DNA of 39,980 nt from Methylobacter sp. Its GTDB lineage: Bacteria > Pseudomonadota > Gammaproteobacteria > Methylococcales > Methylomonadaceae. The notes under the pieces were generated by a model, which was given only the letters and a program-made list of their open reading frames with translations, searched no databases and was not told the DNA's origin. Location: positions 1-39,980 of the forward strand of contig JAPLRU010000031.1 in assembly GCA_026399025.1 (NCBI GenBank). Reading direction: 5' to 3'. Shown here in pieces: positions 1 through 8,814 of the stretch (position 1 is its first letter; each line of letters begins with the position of its first letter). The translations under genes and the position numbers were made by a program.

Positions 1-90
1 CAGGACCGGCGTTTCCGGCATCCCGAGGCTTCGGAGTGCCGGAAACGCCCACCCTGGCTGTCGCCGGGCGGGCTTATTCCGGCCTACGTC
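1..90. repeat. GC-rich palindromic module, inverted copy of 26994-27083
   Basis: This 90-nt segment is the reverse complement of 26994-27083 with a single difference that I can see. It contains a perfect 13-bp inverted repeat (8-20 against 37-49) that can fold into a strong hairpin. It probably continues beyond the left edge of the window. No coding potential is evident. In the 26.9-kb copy the same module lies inside a larger element with GTTCCCACGCTCC ends, so here it is probably part of a nested or rearranged element. Confidence 0.85.
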
Positions 91-341
91 CGTCTTTATA
101 CACAAGTCTGTGAGGTTACCCAAAGCTCGTCATTCCGGCAGGGATGCCGGACCCGTTAGAGCGCGAAGCGAAACCAGTCACAGCGATGTGAAGCTGTCGT
201 TTGGCACTTAGCTTAAATTTAACCCCTAAGAAGCCATAAGTTGCCATCCATGGCACTGGATACCGGCATCCCTGCCGGTATGACGACTCTTGGACGAAGT
301 TGTGTATAAAGACGAGCGCCGGAGCGTGGGAACGATGTCGC
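91..341. repeat. MITE-like composite repeat element A (partial)
   Basis: The right end (about 299-337) has the TTGTGTATAAAGACGAGCGC string followed by CGGAGCGTGGGAAC, the same terminus as the elements at 13.2 and 26.9 kb. The left part starts with CGTCTTTATACACAAG, the matching inverted end, but without the outer GTTCCCACGCTCC. That outer end seems to have been replaced by the 1-90 module. The interior has facing CATTCCGGCAGGGATGCCGG and CCGGCATCCCTGCCGG blocks, related to the interior of the element at 13.2 kb. There is no open frame and no transposase. The rest of the gap up to 413 holds nothing I recognise. Confidence 0.75.
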
Positions 342-412
342 TTTATTCACTCCGGACTCTATAATGTTTTTTGAAGATGAGATTCGTAAAATCCTACCAA
401 TCAGACCGCCGC

Positions 413-2131
413 CTAGACCAACAAATACATCAACACCAGATTCGTGAACAGCAATAGTGCCGACAAACCTTTCCAGAACAATAACGGATTGCGTTGAATT
501 AAAGGTATTGCCTCTTCGGCGCTCAAAAACTTGGGGTTGGGCGTGGACAAGTCATACAAAAATTCCGATAAATCGTCATAACGAAATTGCGGCGTTAGTG
601 CGGTGGCTTTTTTTAAGGCTCCGTCAATCCAGATAGGCACCATCGCGTTGTGATGAAAACTGGGCACGTAATGCAATTTCGCCAGATTCATTTTATTAGG
701 TTTTTCAGGCATATCCTGGCCGAAGGGCAGGGCGCTGTTAAGCATCTCGTAAGTGATAACGCCCAAGGAAAACAGGTCGGATTTTACCGTGCCGCGCTGG
801 CCTAAATGATATTCCGGCGCGGTGTAATTCAAGGTGCCGAGCACATTCTCGCTATGATCCAAGGGCGTTATTTCCGCGATACCGGCGATTTTCACCGAGC
901 CGAAATCGATGATTTTCACCACGCCGTTTTTATCCAACATGATGTTTTCCGGTTTTAAATCCTGATGCAGCATTTCCATGCGATGAAATGCGCGCAGTCC
1001 TTTGGCGATTTGCTCGACGATTATGCGGGTTTCTTTAATGTCCGGTTTCGGGTTGGCGCTGATCCATTGTCTGAGGGTCGGGCCTTCGATAAACTCGGTG
1101 ACGTAATAAATGCAGCTTTTTTCCCGATTGGGATTCAGAATTTTTAAGACGTTTTCATGACGAATGCGTTTTCCGGCCCATTCTTCATGTAGGAAATGTT
1201 CGATGTAATGAGTGTCGTCGTCATAAAGGATGGATGGGGTTTTTAAAATAACCAAAGTGTCGGTTCGGGTATCGAAGGCGCGGTAAATCTGGGTGCGCTT
1301 ACTGGCATGGAGTTCCGCCTCAATCCGGTAGCCGTCAATCGTCATACCCGGTTCCAGCGGCGGCGGGAAGGGCAGGTTGGTGTGGCGTCGAATAATCTCG
1401 TCTTCGTTAGCGTCGGGCAGTTCATCGATTCTGACCAGTTGGCAAGTCAGATTGTCGTCGCTGTGATTGTCTGTGGCTTGCTGGGTGATGGTTTCGGCAA
1501 TCCGGGTTAAATCCGCACCGTTTTGGACGAGTTTTTTCAGGTTTTTTTCATCGATAAAATCGTGCACCCCGTCGGTCGTCATCAAAAACAGGTCGCCTAT
1601 TTCCAAAGGCAGCGCATGGTAATCGACTTCCAGATGCGGCTCTATGCCCATAGCCCGATTCAGATAATTTTTTTCTTTAACCCAAATGCGATGATCGCGG
1701 GTGATTTGCTCGAAATTACCTTGACGCAAACGGTAAATGCGCGAGTCGCCGATATGAAAAATATGCGCGGTGGTCGATTTAAGCACAATGATGCTCAGCG
1801 TACTGACCATGCCTTTGGTCGATTCATAGCGGCTTTGGCCCTGACTATATAACCAGGAATTGGTCGCTGAAAGAATTTTCTGGCCGGCATGTTTGACCGA
1901 CCAGGAGTCGGGAGTGCTGTAATAATCGCTTAAAAAACTGATCACGCAGCAATGGCTGGCTTGCTTACCGGCGTCACTGCCGCTCATGCCGTCGGCAATC
2001 GCAACGGCGATGCCTTTATGAATCAGTTGCGGGCCTTCCGGTATTAACGAACCGAAAAAATCTTCATTATCCGGCTTGATGCCTTTATCGCCGGCAGAGC
2101 CGATGCTGATTTTTAGTGTGGGTTTGGGCAT
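413..2131 (-). CDS. Bifunctional PP2C-type phosphatase / Ser-Thr protein kinase, membrane-anchored
   Basis: A 572-residue fusion. Residues about 1-240 are a PP2C phosphatase with the metal-binding aspartates in DNEDFF, ADGMSGSDAG and TTDGVHDFID. Residues about 265-530 are a Hanks-type kinase with the VILKTP lysine, the catalytic loop HQDLKPENIM (HQD in place of HRD) and the DFG motif in IIDFGSVKI. A hydrophobic segment at about 548-570 is probably a C-terminal membrane anchor, leaving both catalytic domains in the cytoplasm. The gene lies directly downstream of the nitrate transporter on the same strand, the order seen in the nasA-kinase-nirB clusters of Pseudomonas, so a role in controlling nitrate assimilation is likely but inferred. 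No good ribosome binding site precedes the ATG. A 7-bp tandem repeat lies immediately upstream instead, so translation may depend on the upstream gene. Any nirB would lie to the left of the window. Confidence 0.9.
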   Translation of the reverse strand: MPKPTLKISIGSAGDKGIKPDNEDFFGSLIPEGPQLIHKGIAVAIADGMSGSDAGKQASHCCVISFLSDYYSTPDSWSVKHAGQKILSATNSWLYSQGQSRYESTKGMVSTLSIIVLKSTTAHIFHIGDSRIYRLRQGNFEQITRDHRIWVKEKNYLNRAMGIEPHLEVDYHALPLEIGDLFLMTTDGVHDFIDEKNLKKLVQNGADLTRIAETITQQATDNHSDDNLTCQLVRIDELPDANEDEIIRRHTNLPFPPPLEPGMTIDGYRIEAELHASKRTQIYRAFDTRTDTLVILKTPSILYDDDTHYIEHFLHEEWAGKRIRHENVLKILNPNREKSCIYYVTEFIEGPTLRQWISANPKPDIKETRIIVEQIAKGLRAFHRMEMLHQDLKPENIMLDKNGVVKIIDFGSVKIAGIAEITPLDHSENVLGTLNYTAPEYHLGQRGTVKSDLFSLGVITYEMLNSALPFGQDMPEKPNKMNLAKLHYVPSFHHNAMVPIWIDGALKKATALTPQFRYDDLSEFLYDLSTPNPKFLSAEEAIPLIQRNPLLFWKGLSALLLFTNLVLMYLLV

Positions 2132-2143
2132 GGGGTTAATTAA

Positions 2144-2235
2144 GGCTAAAGGCGAAAGGCTAAAGGCTAAAGGCTAAAGGCGAAAGGCGAAAGGCGAAAG
2201 GCGAAAGGCGAAAGGCGAAAGGGCTAAAGGCGAAA
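2144..2235. repeat. Tandem 7-bp repeat, 13 units of GGCGAAA/GGCTAAA
   Basis: Thirteen consecutive heptamers, either GGCTAAA or GGCGAAA, fill most of the gap between the nitrate transporter and the kinase. One extra G interrupts the array at 2221. Facing it at about 2260-2284 is a stretch of inverted similar units (CGCCCTTCGCC and TTTTGCCTTTCG), so the transcript could fold into a long imperfect hairpin. The array starts about 12 nt upstream of the kinase start codon. Its copy number probably varies by slippage. Any effect on kinase translation is inference. Confidence 0.9.
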
Positions 2236-2289
2236 CTCGTATTCAGTATGGGGCTTTTTTCGCCCTTCGCCTTTTGCCTTTCGTCTGTT

Positions 2290-3768
2290 TTAATTCAACT
2301 CAATCATTTCCACTGTCCCGTCTTCCTGAACTTCGGCCATATGACCTTTAGGTTCGTCGATAAACTGCACCGCAATCAACACGCCTAACGCCACCGCCGC
2401 TATCACCATAAAAAACACGGTCGGCGTGACAAACGATAATATGGTCAAAAACAACACGCCGCCGACATTGCCGTAAGCGCCGACCATGCCCGCAATCTGC
2501 CCGGTCATGCGCCGCTTGATCAACGGAACGATGGCGTAAACAGCGCCGCAGCCGCCCGATACAAAGCAAGAACAAGCCATCGTTATCAATACCGCCAACG
2601 CAATAGGCCATTTTGAATTAATCATCGACATACAGAAATAACCCGCCGACAGACCCAAAACAAAAATGCTTAACGATAATTTACGCCCGAATTTATCGCT
2701 AATCCAGCCGCCCGCAGGCCGTGCCACCAGATTAATAAAAGCAAAACTGCCGCCCAGCAAACCCGCTTCGACCATGGTAATACCGTGCGATTCATGGAAG
2801 GTATCGAAGAAAAACAGCGGCAACATCGACACCACGGCCAACTCCGAGCCGAAGGTAATGAAATAGGCCAAATCCAGAATCGCAACCTGCTTGAATTTGT
2901 ATTTATGAATCTCATCGATTGGCTGTTGCAGATGCTCTTCATTGACGTGGATGATTTTGTACACGTTATAGAGAAACAGCGTCCAAATGACGACGTAAAT
3001 ACAGATAGCGGCGACGTTCGATAACAGGTTGGCGCCGGTCGGCGATAATTTCCAGGTTAACAGGCTCAAGGTGGCGTACAAAGGTACGCTCATTAAAATA
3101 TAGAAAAACAAATCCCAGATGCTGGTGACTTCCATCGCTCCGGCTTTTTTAGGCTTAAAGTAAGTTGAGCCTTTGGGTGTGTCGGACACGCTGAAAAAAT
3201 AGATCACCGAATAAACCAAGGCAATAAGGCCTGTCGTTGCAATCGCATAGCGCCAACCTTCATCGCCGCCATAGATCAACGCCAGAGCAGGCAAAACACC
3301 GGCCGCCGCAGCCGAACCGAAGTTGCCCCAGCCGCCGTAAATACCTTCGGCAATACCCACTTGCTTGGCCGGAAACCATTCGCCGACCATGCGGATGCCG
3401 ATCACAAAACCGGCGCCGATAAAACCCAATAAAAAACGGGCCAAGGCCAATTGCTCGAAACTGGTCGCGAAAGCGAACATAAAACAGGGAACGCTGCCTG
3501 CCGCCAACAAGGTTGAGTAGGTGCGTTTAGGGCCGAATTTATCGACCAAAATACCGATCACGATACGCGCCGGAATGGTCAACGCGACGTTTAAGATCAG
3601 GATGGTTTTTATCTCGGAGTTATTCATGCCCAGCGTTTTAGCGATGACCATCATTAAGGGTGCATGGTTAAACCACACCACAAAACTGATAAAAAAAGCC
3701 ATCCAGGTCATGTGGAGGATTTTGGTTTTGCCCGAGAAAGAGAGCAGGTTAAGGCGTTGAGCTGACAT
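2290..3768 (-). CDS. Nitrate/nitrite transporter, NNP (NarK/NasA) family of the MFS
   Basis: A polytopic inner-membrane protein of about 492 residues that imports nitrate or exchanges nitrate and nitrite. The two nitrate-signature glycine-rich segments of the family are present: GGWGNFGSAAAAG in the first half and VGAYGNVGG in the second. The MFS loop motifs DKFGPKRT and DKFGRKLS are also visible. The open frame extends 22 codons further to an ATG at 3834, but I chose the internal ATG at 3768 (MSAQRLNL) because the extension is not family-like and overlaps a sigma54-type promoter. The kinase/phosphatase gene follows 158 bp downstream, which suggests an assimilatory rather than respiratory role. 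The exact name (nasA or narK) cannot be decided from sequence alone. Confidence 0.9.
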   Translation of the reverse strand: MSAQRLNLLSFSGKTKILHMTWMAFFISFVVWFNHAPLMMVIAKTLGMNNSEIKTILILNVALTIPARIVIGILVDKFGPKRTYSTLLAAGSVPCFMFAFATSFEQLALARFLLGFIGAGFVIGIRMVGEWFPAKQVGIAEGIYGGWGNFGSAAAAGVLPALALIYGGDEGWRYAIATTGLIALVYSVIYFFSVSDTPKGSTYFKPKKAGAMEVTSIWDLFFYILMSVPLYATLSLLTWKLSPTGANLLSNVAAICIYVVIWTLFLYNVYKIIHVNEEHLQQPIDEIHKYKFKQVAILDLAYFITFGSELAVVSMLPLFFFDTFHESHGITMVEAGLLGGSFAFINLVARPAGGWISDKFGRKLSLSIFVLGLSAGYFCMSMINSKWPIALAVLITMACSCFVSGGCGAVYAIVPLIKRRMTGQIAGMVGAYGNVGGVLFLTILSFVTPTVFFMVIAAVALGVLIAVQFIDEPKGHMAEVQEDGTVEMIELN

Positions 3769-3806
3769 GATAGATTTCCGGTTATGAAGATTACTGGAGT
3801 TGCGGT

Positions 3807-3822
3807 AGCAGGTTGTATGCCA
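3807..3822 (-). promoter_or_regulatory. Candidate sigma54 (-24/-12) promoter for the nitrate transporter
   Basis: Read on the minus strand the site is TGGCATACAACCTGCT. The GG and GC doublets have the 10-nt spacing required by RpoN, and most positions of TGGCAC-N5-TTGC agree. A start about 12 nt downstream would leave a 5' leader of roughly 28 nt before the ATG at 3768. Nitrate assimilation genes are commonly driven by sigma54 with NtrC, which fits. This is pattern-based only. Confidence 0.45.
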
Positions 3823-3972
3823 TCTATGCACCATTGTAATGCGGAGTTATTTATAGGGAGCAGGGCGAGAGATAAAGCACCAAAACTAAGCGCTCTATGA
3901 GGGTATGGATGCAGTGAGGAACTAAATCGCCGGTATGACCGGATTAAACAAGCGGTGTTGGCTTGCTAATGA

Positions 3973-4007
3973 GCACCATAATAAGGCTTAACGCATTGTT
4001 ATGGTGC
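3973..4007. promoter_or_regulatory. Inverted repeat upstream of the nitrate transporter, possible NtrC half-sites
   Basis: Perfect 9-bp arms GCACCATAA (3973-3981) and TTATGGTGC (3999-4007) are separated by 17 nt. The outer GCACC/GGTGC pairs resemble the arms of NtrC sites, though the spacing is wider than the usual consensus. The repeat lies about 170-190 bp upstream of the predicted sigma54 start, a plausible enhancer distance. It could equally be an unrelated hairpin. Confidence 0.3.
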
Positions 4008-4105
4008 GGTGGGACGGATTGTAGGCTTATCTTTCTCCGGCGGAAGCTGGAGGATATTCTCAGTCCGACATTTACACTGGTTTGATTAAAAATAATATCA
4101 ATGAG

Positions 4106-4119
4106 TCACTTTATAGTGA
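4106..4119. promoter_or_regulatory. Small palindrome in the leader of the RecQ-PRTase operon
   Basis: TCACT-TTAT-AGTGA has 5-bp perfect arms in an AT-rich stretch about 165 bp upstream of the helicase start. It could be an operator for autoregulation of the downstream pair. The rest of the 3835-4279 gap shows no gene. A good ribosome binding site (AGGGGA) lies just before the ATG at 4280. Confidence 0.2.
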
Positions 4120-4279
4120 ACAGAGTAAATACAAATTTAGAGTAAGTTTACTGGGTGTGGGTGTTAGAATTTAACGCGCTTGGTTTACATCTTCATTGGT
4201 AACTCAACAAGCACAAAACCCACGGCATTCAGTCAAACGAATAGGCGTTACGGGGTAAAACTAACACAGGGGATATTGA

Positions 4280-6391
4280 ATGAATCGTTTGAAAGCACAA
4301 CAACTATTACAAATGGCATTAGCCGATTCCCAAGCTGACTTTCGTGATGGACAGTGGGAGGCCATTGATGCAGTGGTGAATCGCCGCCAAAAATTATTGG
4401 TGGTTCAACGCACCGGCTGGGGAAAAAGTGCAGTGTATTTTATCAGTGCTAAAATTTTTCGTGACCGGAATTTGGGGCCGACCATCATCATTTCTCCATT
4501 GTTGGCATTAATGCGTAACCAAATTGATGCTGCCCGACGCTTGGGAATTAATGCCGTTACCATGAATTCAACCAATACTGATAACTGGCAGGCGGTGACA
4601 CGGCAGATTCTGGCTGATGAAATAGATTGTTTGTTAATCTCCCCAGAACGCTTAGCCAATGACAAATTTGTGGAAACGGTTTTACAGCCAATTGCTGACC
4701 GTATTGCATTGATGGTAGTGGATGAAGCCCATTGTATTTCGGATTGGGGGCATGATTTCAGGCCTGATTACCGCCGTATCGTTAATATTTTACGCTTTTT
4801 GCCTGCTAACACGCCTGTATTGGGGACAACAGCAACGGCAAACAATCGTGTCATAGCCGATATAAAGAGCCAGCTTGGCGATATTCATATTCAACGTGGC
4901 TCCCTCATTCGCGATAGTTTGTCATTGCAAACGATGGTGTTGCCGGATCAGGCGGCACGTCTGGCGTGGCTTGCACAAACTATCCCGACATTGGGGGGAA
5001 CCGGCATTGTGTATGCCCTGACCAAACGCGATGCCGAACAAGTGGCTGACTGGTTGCAGCAGAACGGTATTAACGCGAAAGCGTATTACAGTGGTGTTGA
5101 GCATTCCGGTTTTACAGACAGTGATAGTTACCGGCAACACCTTGAAGACTCATTGCTAAATAATCAGCTCACAGTACTGGTGGCAACGACTGCGTTAGGT
5201 ATGGGCTACGATAAACCTGATTTGCGCTTTGTTATTCACTATCAGGCACCAGGTTCCATTGTCGGTTATTATCAACAGGTTGGTCGAGCCGGGCGTGGAA
5301 TTGATTCAGCTTATGGTGTTTTACTAAGCGGCACGGAAGATCAGCAGATTCACGAATATTTTCGTGAATCTGCTTTTCCAAGTGAAGATGAGGTTAGAAA
5401 AATTCTTCATGCTCTTGAAAATGCTGATGGTCTTGCGATTCAGAAAATTGAAAAAGCTGCTAATTTACGCTATAGGCGGATTGAAAATGCCTTAAAATAT
5501 TTAGCATCAGAAAGCCCATCTCCGGTTTTAGCTAGAAACAAAACGTGGTACAGAACCCCAGTCCATTTTTCTCTTGATTGGCAGCGGATAAATATCGTTA
5601 ATACCATGAGAAAAGATGAGTGGACTGAAGTCAATGCATACATCAATACGAAAGATTGTCTGATGAGCTTTTTAAGAGGCGCATTAGATGATCCGAGTCA
5701 TGAACCGTGTGGGAAATGTGAAGCTTGTCTTACTTATCCTGTCCTAAATAAAAGTTACCCAGATAAACTTGCAGCGAAAGCAATTGTCTTTTTGAAGCGA
5801 ACTGAGAAAATCATTAATCCTCGCAAAGAAATCGCGCAGTCTAATGAAGAAGCCGTAAAAACGTTCCCTGTTGATAAACTTCCAAGACGCCTTGGAGAGT
5901 TAGTGGCGCAGCCAGGAAGAATGTTGTCGCAATGGAAAGATGCGGGTTGGGGTTGGATGGTTGCTGACGACAAACATGCGGGCCGTTTCCGTGATGAACT
6001 GGTTGTCGCTATGGCTGAAATGATCAAAGGATGGCAGCCGGAACCATTCCCCTCATGGGTTTGCTGTGTGCCGTCTTTAAATCATCCTGAACTGGTGCGG
6101 GACTTCGCTCGGAGGCTGGCAGATGCGCTTGGCTTACCCTTTATTGATGTGGTAAAAAAAGTTAAGGCAAACGCACCGCAAAAGCTTCAGCAGAACCGTT
6201 TCCACCAATGCCGCAATCTGGACGGGGTGTTTGTAATTGATCCATCTAATACTAATAATGGAAGCGTATTTTTAGTGGATGATATTATAGATTCGGGCTG
6301 GACGTTTACGGTCATAGCCGCACTCTTACAACAGGCCGGCAGCGGTAAGGTTTATCCCTGTGCTTTGGCATCGTCATCAACGAATGAATGA
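4280..6391 (+). CDS. RecQ-family DNA helicase fused to a C-terminal phosphoribosyltransferase-like domain
   Basis: A 703-residue protein. The helicase core has Walker A QRTGWGKSAVYF (about 41-52), the DEAH box VVDEAHCISDWGHDFRP (about 145), motif III GTTATA and the RecQ-type motif VI QVGRAGRG. A Zn-binding cysteine cluster (CLMSF, then CGKCEAC) follows at about 460-490. From about residue 580 the protein changes character: the segment ending in VFLVDDIIDSGWT (about 662-674) is the PRPP-binding signature of type I phosphoribosyltransferases, as in ComF. No HRDC domain is apparent. The stop is 3 nt before the start of a DprA-like gene, so the two are surely co-transcribed. A PRTase toxin with a DprA-like partner is the composition reported for the ShosTA anti-phage toxin-antitoxin pair, here with a helicase added. 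Function as defence is inference. Confidence 0.9.
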   Translation: MNRLKAQQLLQMALADSQADFRDGQWEAIDAVVNRRQKLLVVQRTGWGKSAVYFISAKIFRDRNLGPTIIISPLLALMRNQIDAARRLGINAVTMNSTNTDNWQAVTRQILADEIDCLLISPERLANDKFVETVLQPIADRIALMVVDEAHCISDWGHDFRPDYRRIVNILRFLPANTPVLGTTATANNRVIADIKSQLGDIHIQRGSLIRDSLSLQTMVLPDQAARLAWLAQTIPTLGGTGIVYALTKRDAEQVADWLQQNGINAKAYYSGVEHSGFTDSDSYRQHLEDSLLNNQLTVLVATTALGMGYDKPDLRFVIHYQAPGSIVGYYQQVGRAGRGIDSAYGVLLSGTEDQQIHEYFRESAFPSEDEVRKILHALENADGLAIQKIEKAANLRYRRIENALKYLASESPSPVLARNKTWYRTPVHFSLDWQRINIVNTMRKDEWTEVNAYINTKDCLMSFLRGALDDPSHEPCGKCEACLTYPVLNKSYPDKLAAKAIVFLKRTEKIINPRKEIAQSNEEAVKTFPVDKLPRRLGELVAQPGRMLSQWKDAGWGWMVADDKHAGRFRDELVVAMAEMIKGWQPEPFPSWVCCVPSLNHPELVRDFARRLADALGLPFIDVVKKVKANAPQKLQQNRFHQCRNLDGVFVIDPSNTNNGSVFLVDDIIDSGWTFTVIAALLQQAGSGKVYPCALASSSTNE

Positions 6392-6394
6392 TTT

Positions 6395-7711
6395 ATGAAT
6401 CTAAATGAAAACACACAAGCAGTATTGCTGCTGACCAGTCACTTTAGCAAATTGACGCAAGATGGGGCCAAACCGTTAACTCCTACGGAATGGGGACGGT
6501 TTGCGGCATGGTTAAAGGAGAGAGAATTGTCTCCGGCCCAATTATTGGAAGGAAATGTTACCGACATGTTGTCAACGTGGCATGACAGTAAAATACCGTT
6601 GAACCGTGTGGAGGCTTTGCTAGGGAGAGGATACGCACTGGCATTAGCAATGGAAAAGTGGCAACGGGCAGGAATATGGGTATTGACAAGGTCGGATGTA
6701 GACTATCCAAGACGTTTAAAGCGCCGCCTGAGAAATGATGCGCCGCCTTTTCTGTTTGGCGTGGGCAATTCCCGACTGCTGAATAGCGGTGGCGTTGCGG
6801 TAGTCGGTTCCAGGCATGTAGACGATGAGAATTTGCAATATGCTGATGCCTTAGGTGCTAAGGCGGCTATGACGGGCGTAAGTGTTGTATCGGGAGGAGC
6901 TAAAGGTGTTGATGAAGCGGCGATGTTAGGAGCATTAACTGTTGGCGGTACAGTCATTGGTGTACTTGCGGACAGTTTGCTAAGAGCGGCAACAGCTCAA
7001 AAATGGCGTAAGGGCTTACTGAATAATGATTTGGTTTTGGTTTCTCCTTTTTATCCGGAAGCAGGGTTTAATACCGGTAATGCTATGGCACGAAACAAAT
7101 ATGTTTACTGCTTATCCGATGCTGCTATTGTGGTGCATTCGGGCAGGAATGGCGGAACCTGGAATGGCGCACTTGAAAACCTTAAAAAAAACTGGGTGCC
7201 TGTTTGGGTGAAGCCAACCGAGGACGTAGAAGCCGGTAATGAAGCTATAGTTAAACAGGGAGGGCTGTGGTGTGAAAGTATGATTGAGCGGCTTAATGTA
7301 AGCAGCTTGTTTGTGCGCTCCCAGAATGAGTGGAGTAACGCGGATGCATCAATATCCGACGACAAAGAAGACCACGTGGAAAATGCGTCAAAAGGCAATG
7401 ATGCCAAACATCAGGTAGTTACAGGAAAAGTGCCCACTATCCATGTGAAAGCAAAAGCCAGTAATGATACTGAGCAAGCAGAATCACAACTTGGCTTTTA
7501 CCAGCTTTTTTTACAAGAAGTGAAGCGAGTTTGCTTGGGTGACGCCAAAAGTATCGATGAAATTTCTGAATGCATGAAGCTTCACAAATTACAGGTTCGT
7601 AACTGGTTGGAACAAGCACAGAATGAAGGCGTAATTAAAAAACTGGAGAAACCGGTTCGATACCAGTGGAATGGAAGTTCAATGGAGCCAAGGCAGCATA
7701 GCCTGTTTTAA
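6395..7711 (+). CDS. DprA/Smf-like Rossmann-fold protein, partner of the helicase-PRTase
   Basis: A 438-residue protein. The central region (about 95-275) is a DprA/LOG Rossmann domain with AVVGSRHVDDE, VVSGGAKGVDEAAMLGAL and NGGTWNGALENL, corresponding to the GxR, SGGAxGID and GGT motifs of DprA. The N-terminal 90 residues are helical and may be a SAM-like domain. The C-terminal 60 or so residues look like a winged-helix domain (KSIDEISECMKLHKLQVRNWLEQ), as in many DprA proteins. A charged linker at about 310-365 separates them. It starts 3 nt after the helicase stop. In competence DprA loads RecA on single-stranded DNA, but divergence and context suggest a role as antitoxin or sensor for the upstream PRTase. 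It is probably not the housekeeping dprA. Confidence 0.85.
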   Translation: MNLNENTQAVLLLTSHFSKLTQDGAKPLTPTEWGRFAAWLKERELSPAQLLEGNVTDMLSTWHDSKIPLNRVEALLGRGYALALAMEKWQRAGIWVLTRSDVDYPRRLKRRLRNDAPPFLFGVGNSRLLNSGGVAVVGSRHVDDENLQYADALGAKAAMTGVSVVSGGAKGVDEAAMLGALTVGGTVIGVLADSLLRAATAQKWRKGLLNNDLVLVSPFYPEAGFNTGNAMARNKYVYCLSDAAIVVHSGRNGGTWNGALENLKKNWVPVWVKPTEDVEAGNEAIVKQGGLWCESMIERLNVSSLFVRSQNEWSNADASISDDKEDHVENASKGNDAKHQVVTGKVPTIHVKAKASNDTEQAESQLGFYQLFLQEVKRVCLGDAKSIDEISECMKLHKLQVRNWLEQAQNEGVIKKLEKPVRYQWNGSSMEPRQHSLF

Positions 7712-7746
7712 AGGCCTTATATTCAACGCATAAGCGCAATCAACAT

Positions 7747-8747
7747 ATGAGCCGCTGCTACCAACCTCCTTACACCATCACGGCCAACATCCTCAATGCC
7801 GTTGCCGAAATCAGCGAATTGCTGGGGCGTTGGTCGGTCAGCAACCAAGGCGAATTATCTCCACAACTGCGGCGCAAAAACCGCATCCGCACCATTCAGG
7901 CATCCCTCGCGATTGAACACAACAGTTTGTCGCTGGAGCAAGTCACCGCCATTCTGGAAGGCAAGCCGGTGCTCGGCCTGCCACGGGAAATTCAGGAAGT
8001 GCGCAATGCTTTTGCCGCTTATGAACAATTGCCCCACTGGCAAGCCACCGACGGCGAGCATTTATTGGCGGCGCATGAGCGTTTAATGTTGGGGTTGATT
8101 GATAATGCCGGGCAATGGCGTAGCGGCGGCGTGGGTGTTTTCCGGGAACAGGAATTGGTGCATATGGCTCCACCCGCTACGCAAATTCCTCGTTTGATGA
8201 ACGATTTGCTCGGCTGGCTTGCAACCCCGACATCCATCCGCTGATTGCCAGTTGCGTGTTCCACTATGAATTTGAGTTCATTCACCCGTTCAGTGACGGT
8301 AACGGTCGTCTGGGACGATTGTGGCAGACCTTGATTTTGAGCCGCTGGCGCGCGGAAATGGCGTATTTGCCGGTTGAAAGCATTATTCGTGAGCGGCAAA
8401 GCGAATATTACCGGGTGTTGGGAGCGGTTGAACAAGCCAGTGATTGCACTGTGTTTATCGAATTCATGCTGGATGCTTTGGCGCAGGCATTGCGGACGGG
8501 CATTGAAACGGTATCACCGTCAACACTGTCGGTAGAAATGACGGTACAAATGTCGGTAGAAACGCCGTTGGCAATTATCCGTGCTTTGCAGAAAAATCCC
8601 GGACTGACTATTCCGATGTTGGCGACACAGTTGAGTCTGAGTTCGCGCACTATTGAACGTCATCTGCAAAAGTTGCAACAGCAAGGGGTGTTAAAGCGTA
8701 TTGGCTCGACAAAAGGCGGGTATTGGCAAGTCGTTCGGAGTGAATGA
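7747..8747 (+). pseudogene. Fic-domain protein, interrupted by a one-base frameshift
   Basis: Two frames together encode one Fic protein of about 333 residues. The first (7747-8244) has the N-terminal helices with IQASLAIEHNSLS, which matches the region of the inhibitory helix. It breaks off after LLGWLA. The second frame resumes as NPDIHPLIASCVFHYEFEF and carries the intact catalytic motif HPFSDGNGRLGR, then a C-terminal helix-turn-helix (about the last 60 residues). The junction is at about 8222: restoring one A in the GCAACCCC run would join the frames. Fic proteins transfer AMP or other nucleotidyl groups to target proteins. The gene begins 35 bp after the DprA-like gene in the same direction, so it may belong to the same defence cluster. 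The lesion could be a true inactivating mutation, a programmed slip or a sequencing error. Confidence 0.85.
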
Positions 8748-8814
8748 AATTGAAGATTTCAATAAGCCAACGGATTTCAGCTTTGCCATCGCCACTTCAT
8801 CCGAATACCGGCCA

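Noticed and set aside
2144-2235. CRISPR array
   Set aside because: The units are 7 bp with no spacers, so it is a simple tandem repeat.
3769-3834. N-terminal extension of the nitrate transporter from an upstream ATG
   Set aside because: The 22 extra residues do not resemble the family and overlap the -24/-12 motif; the ATG at 3768 gives a normal N-terminus.
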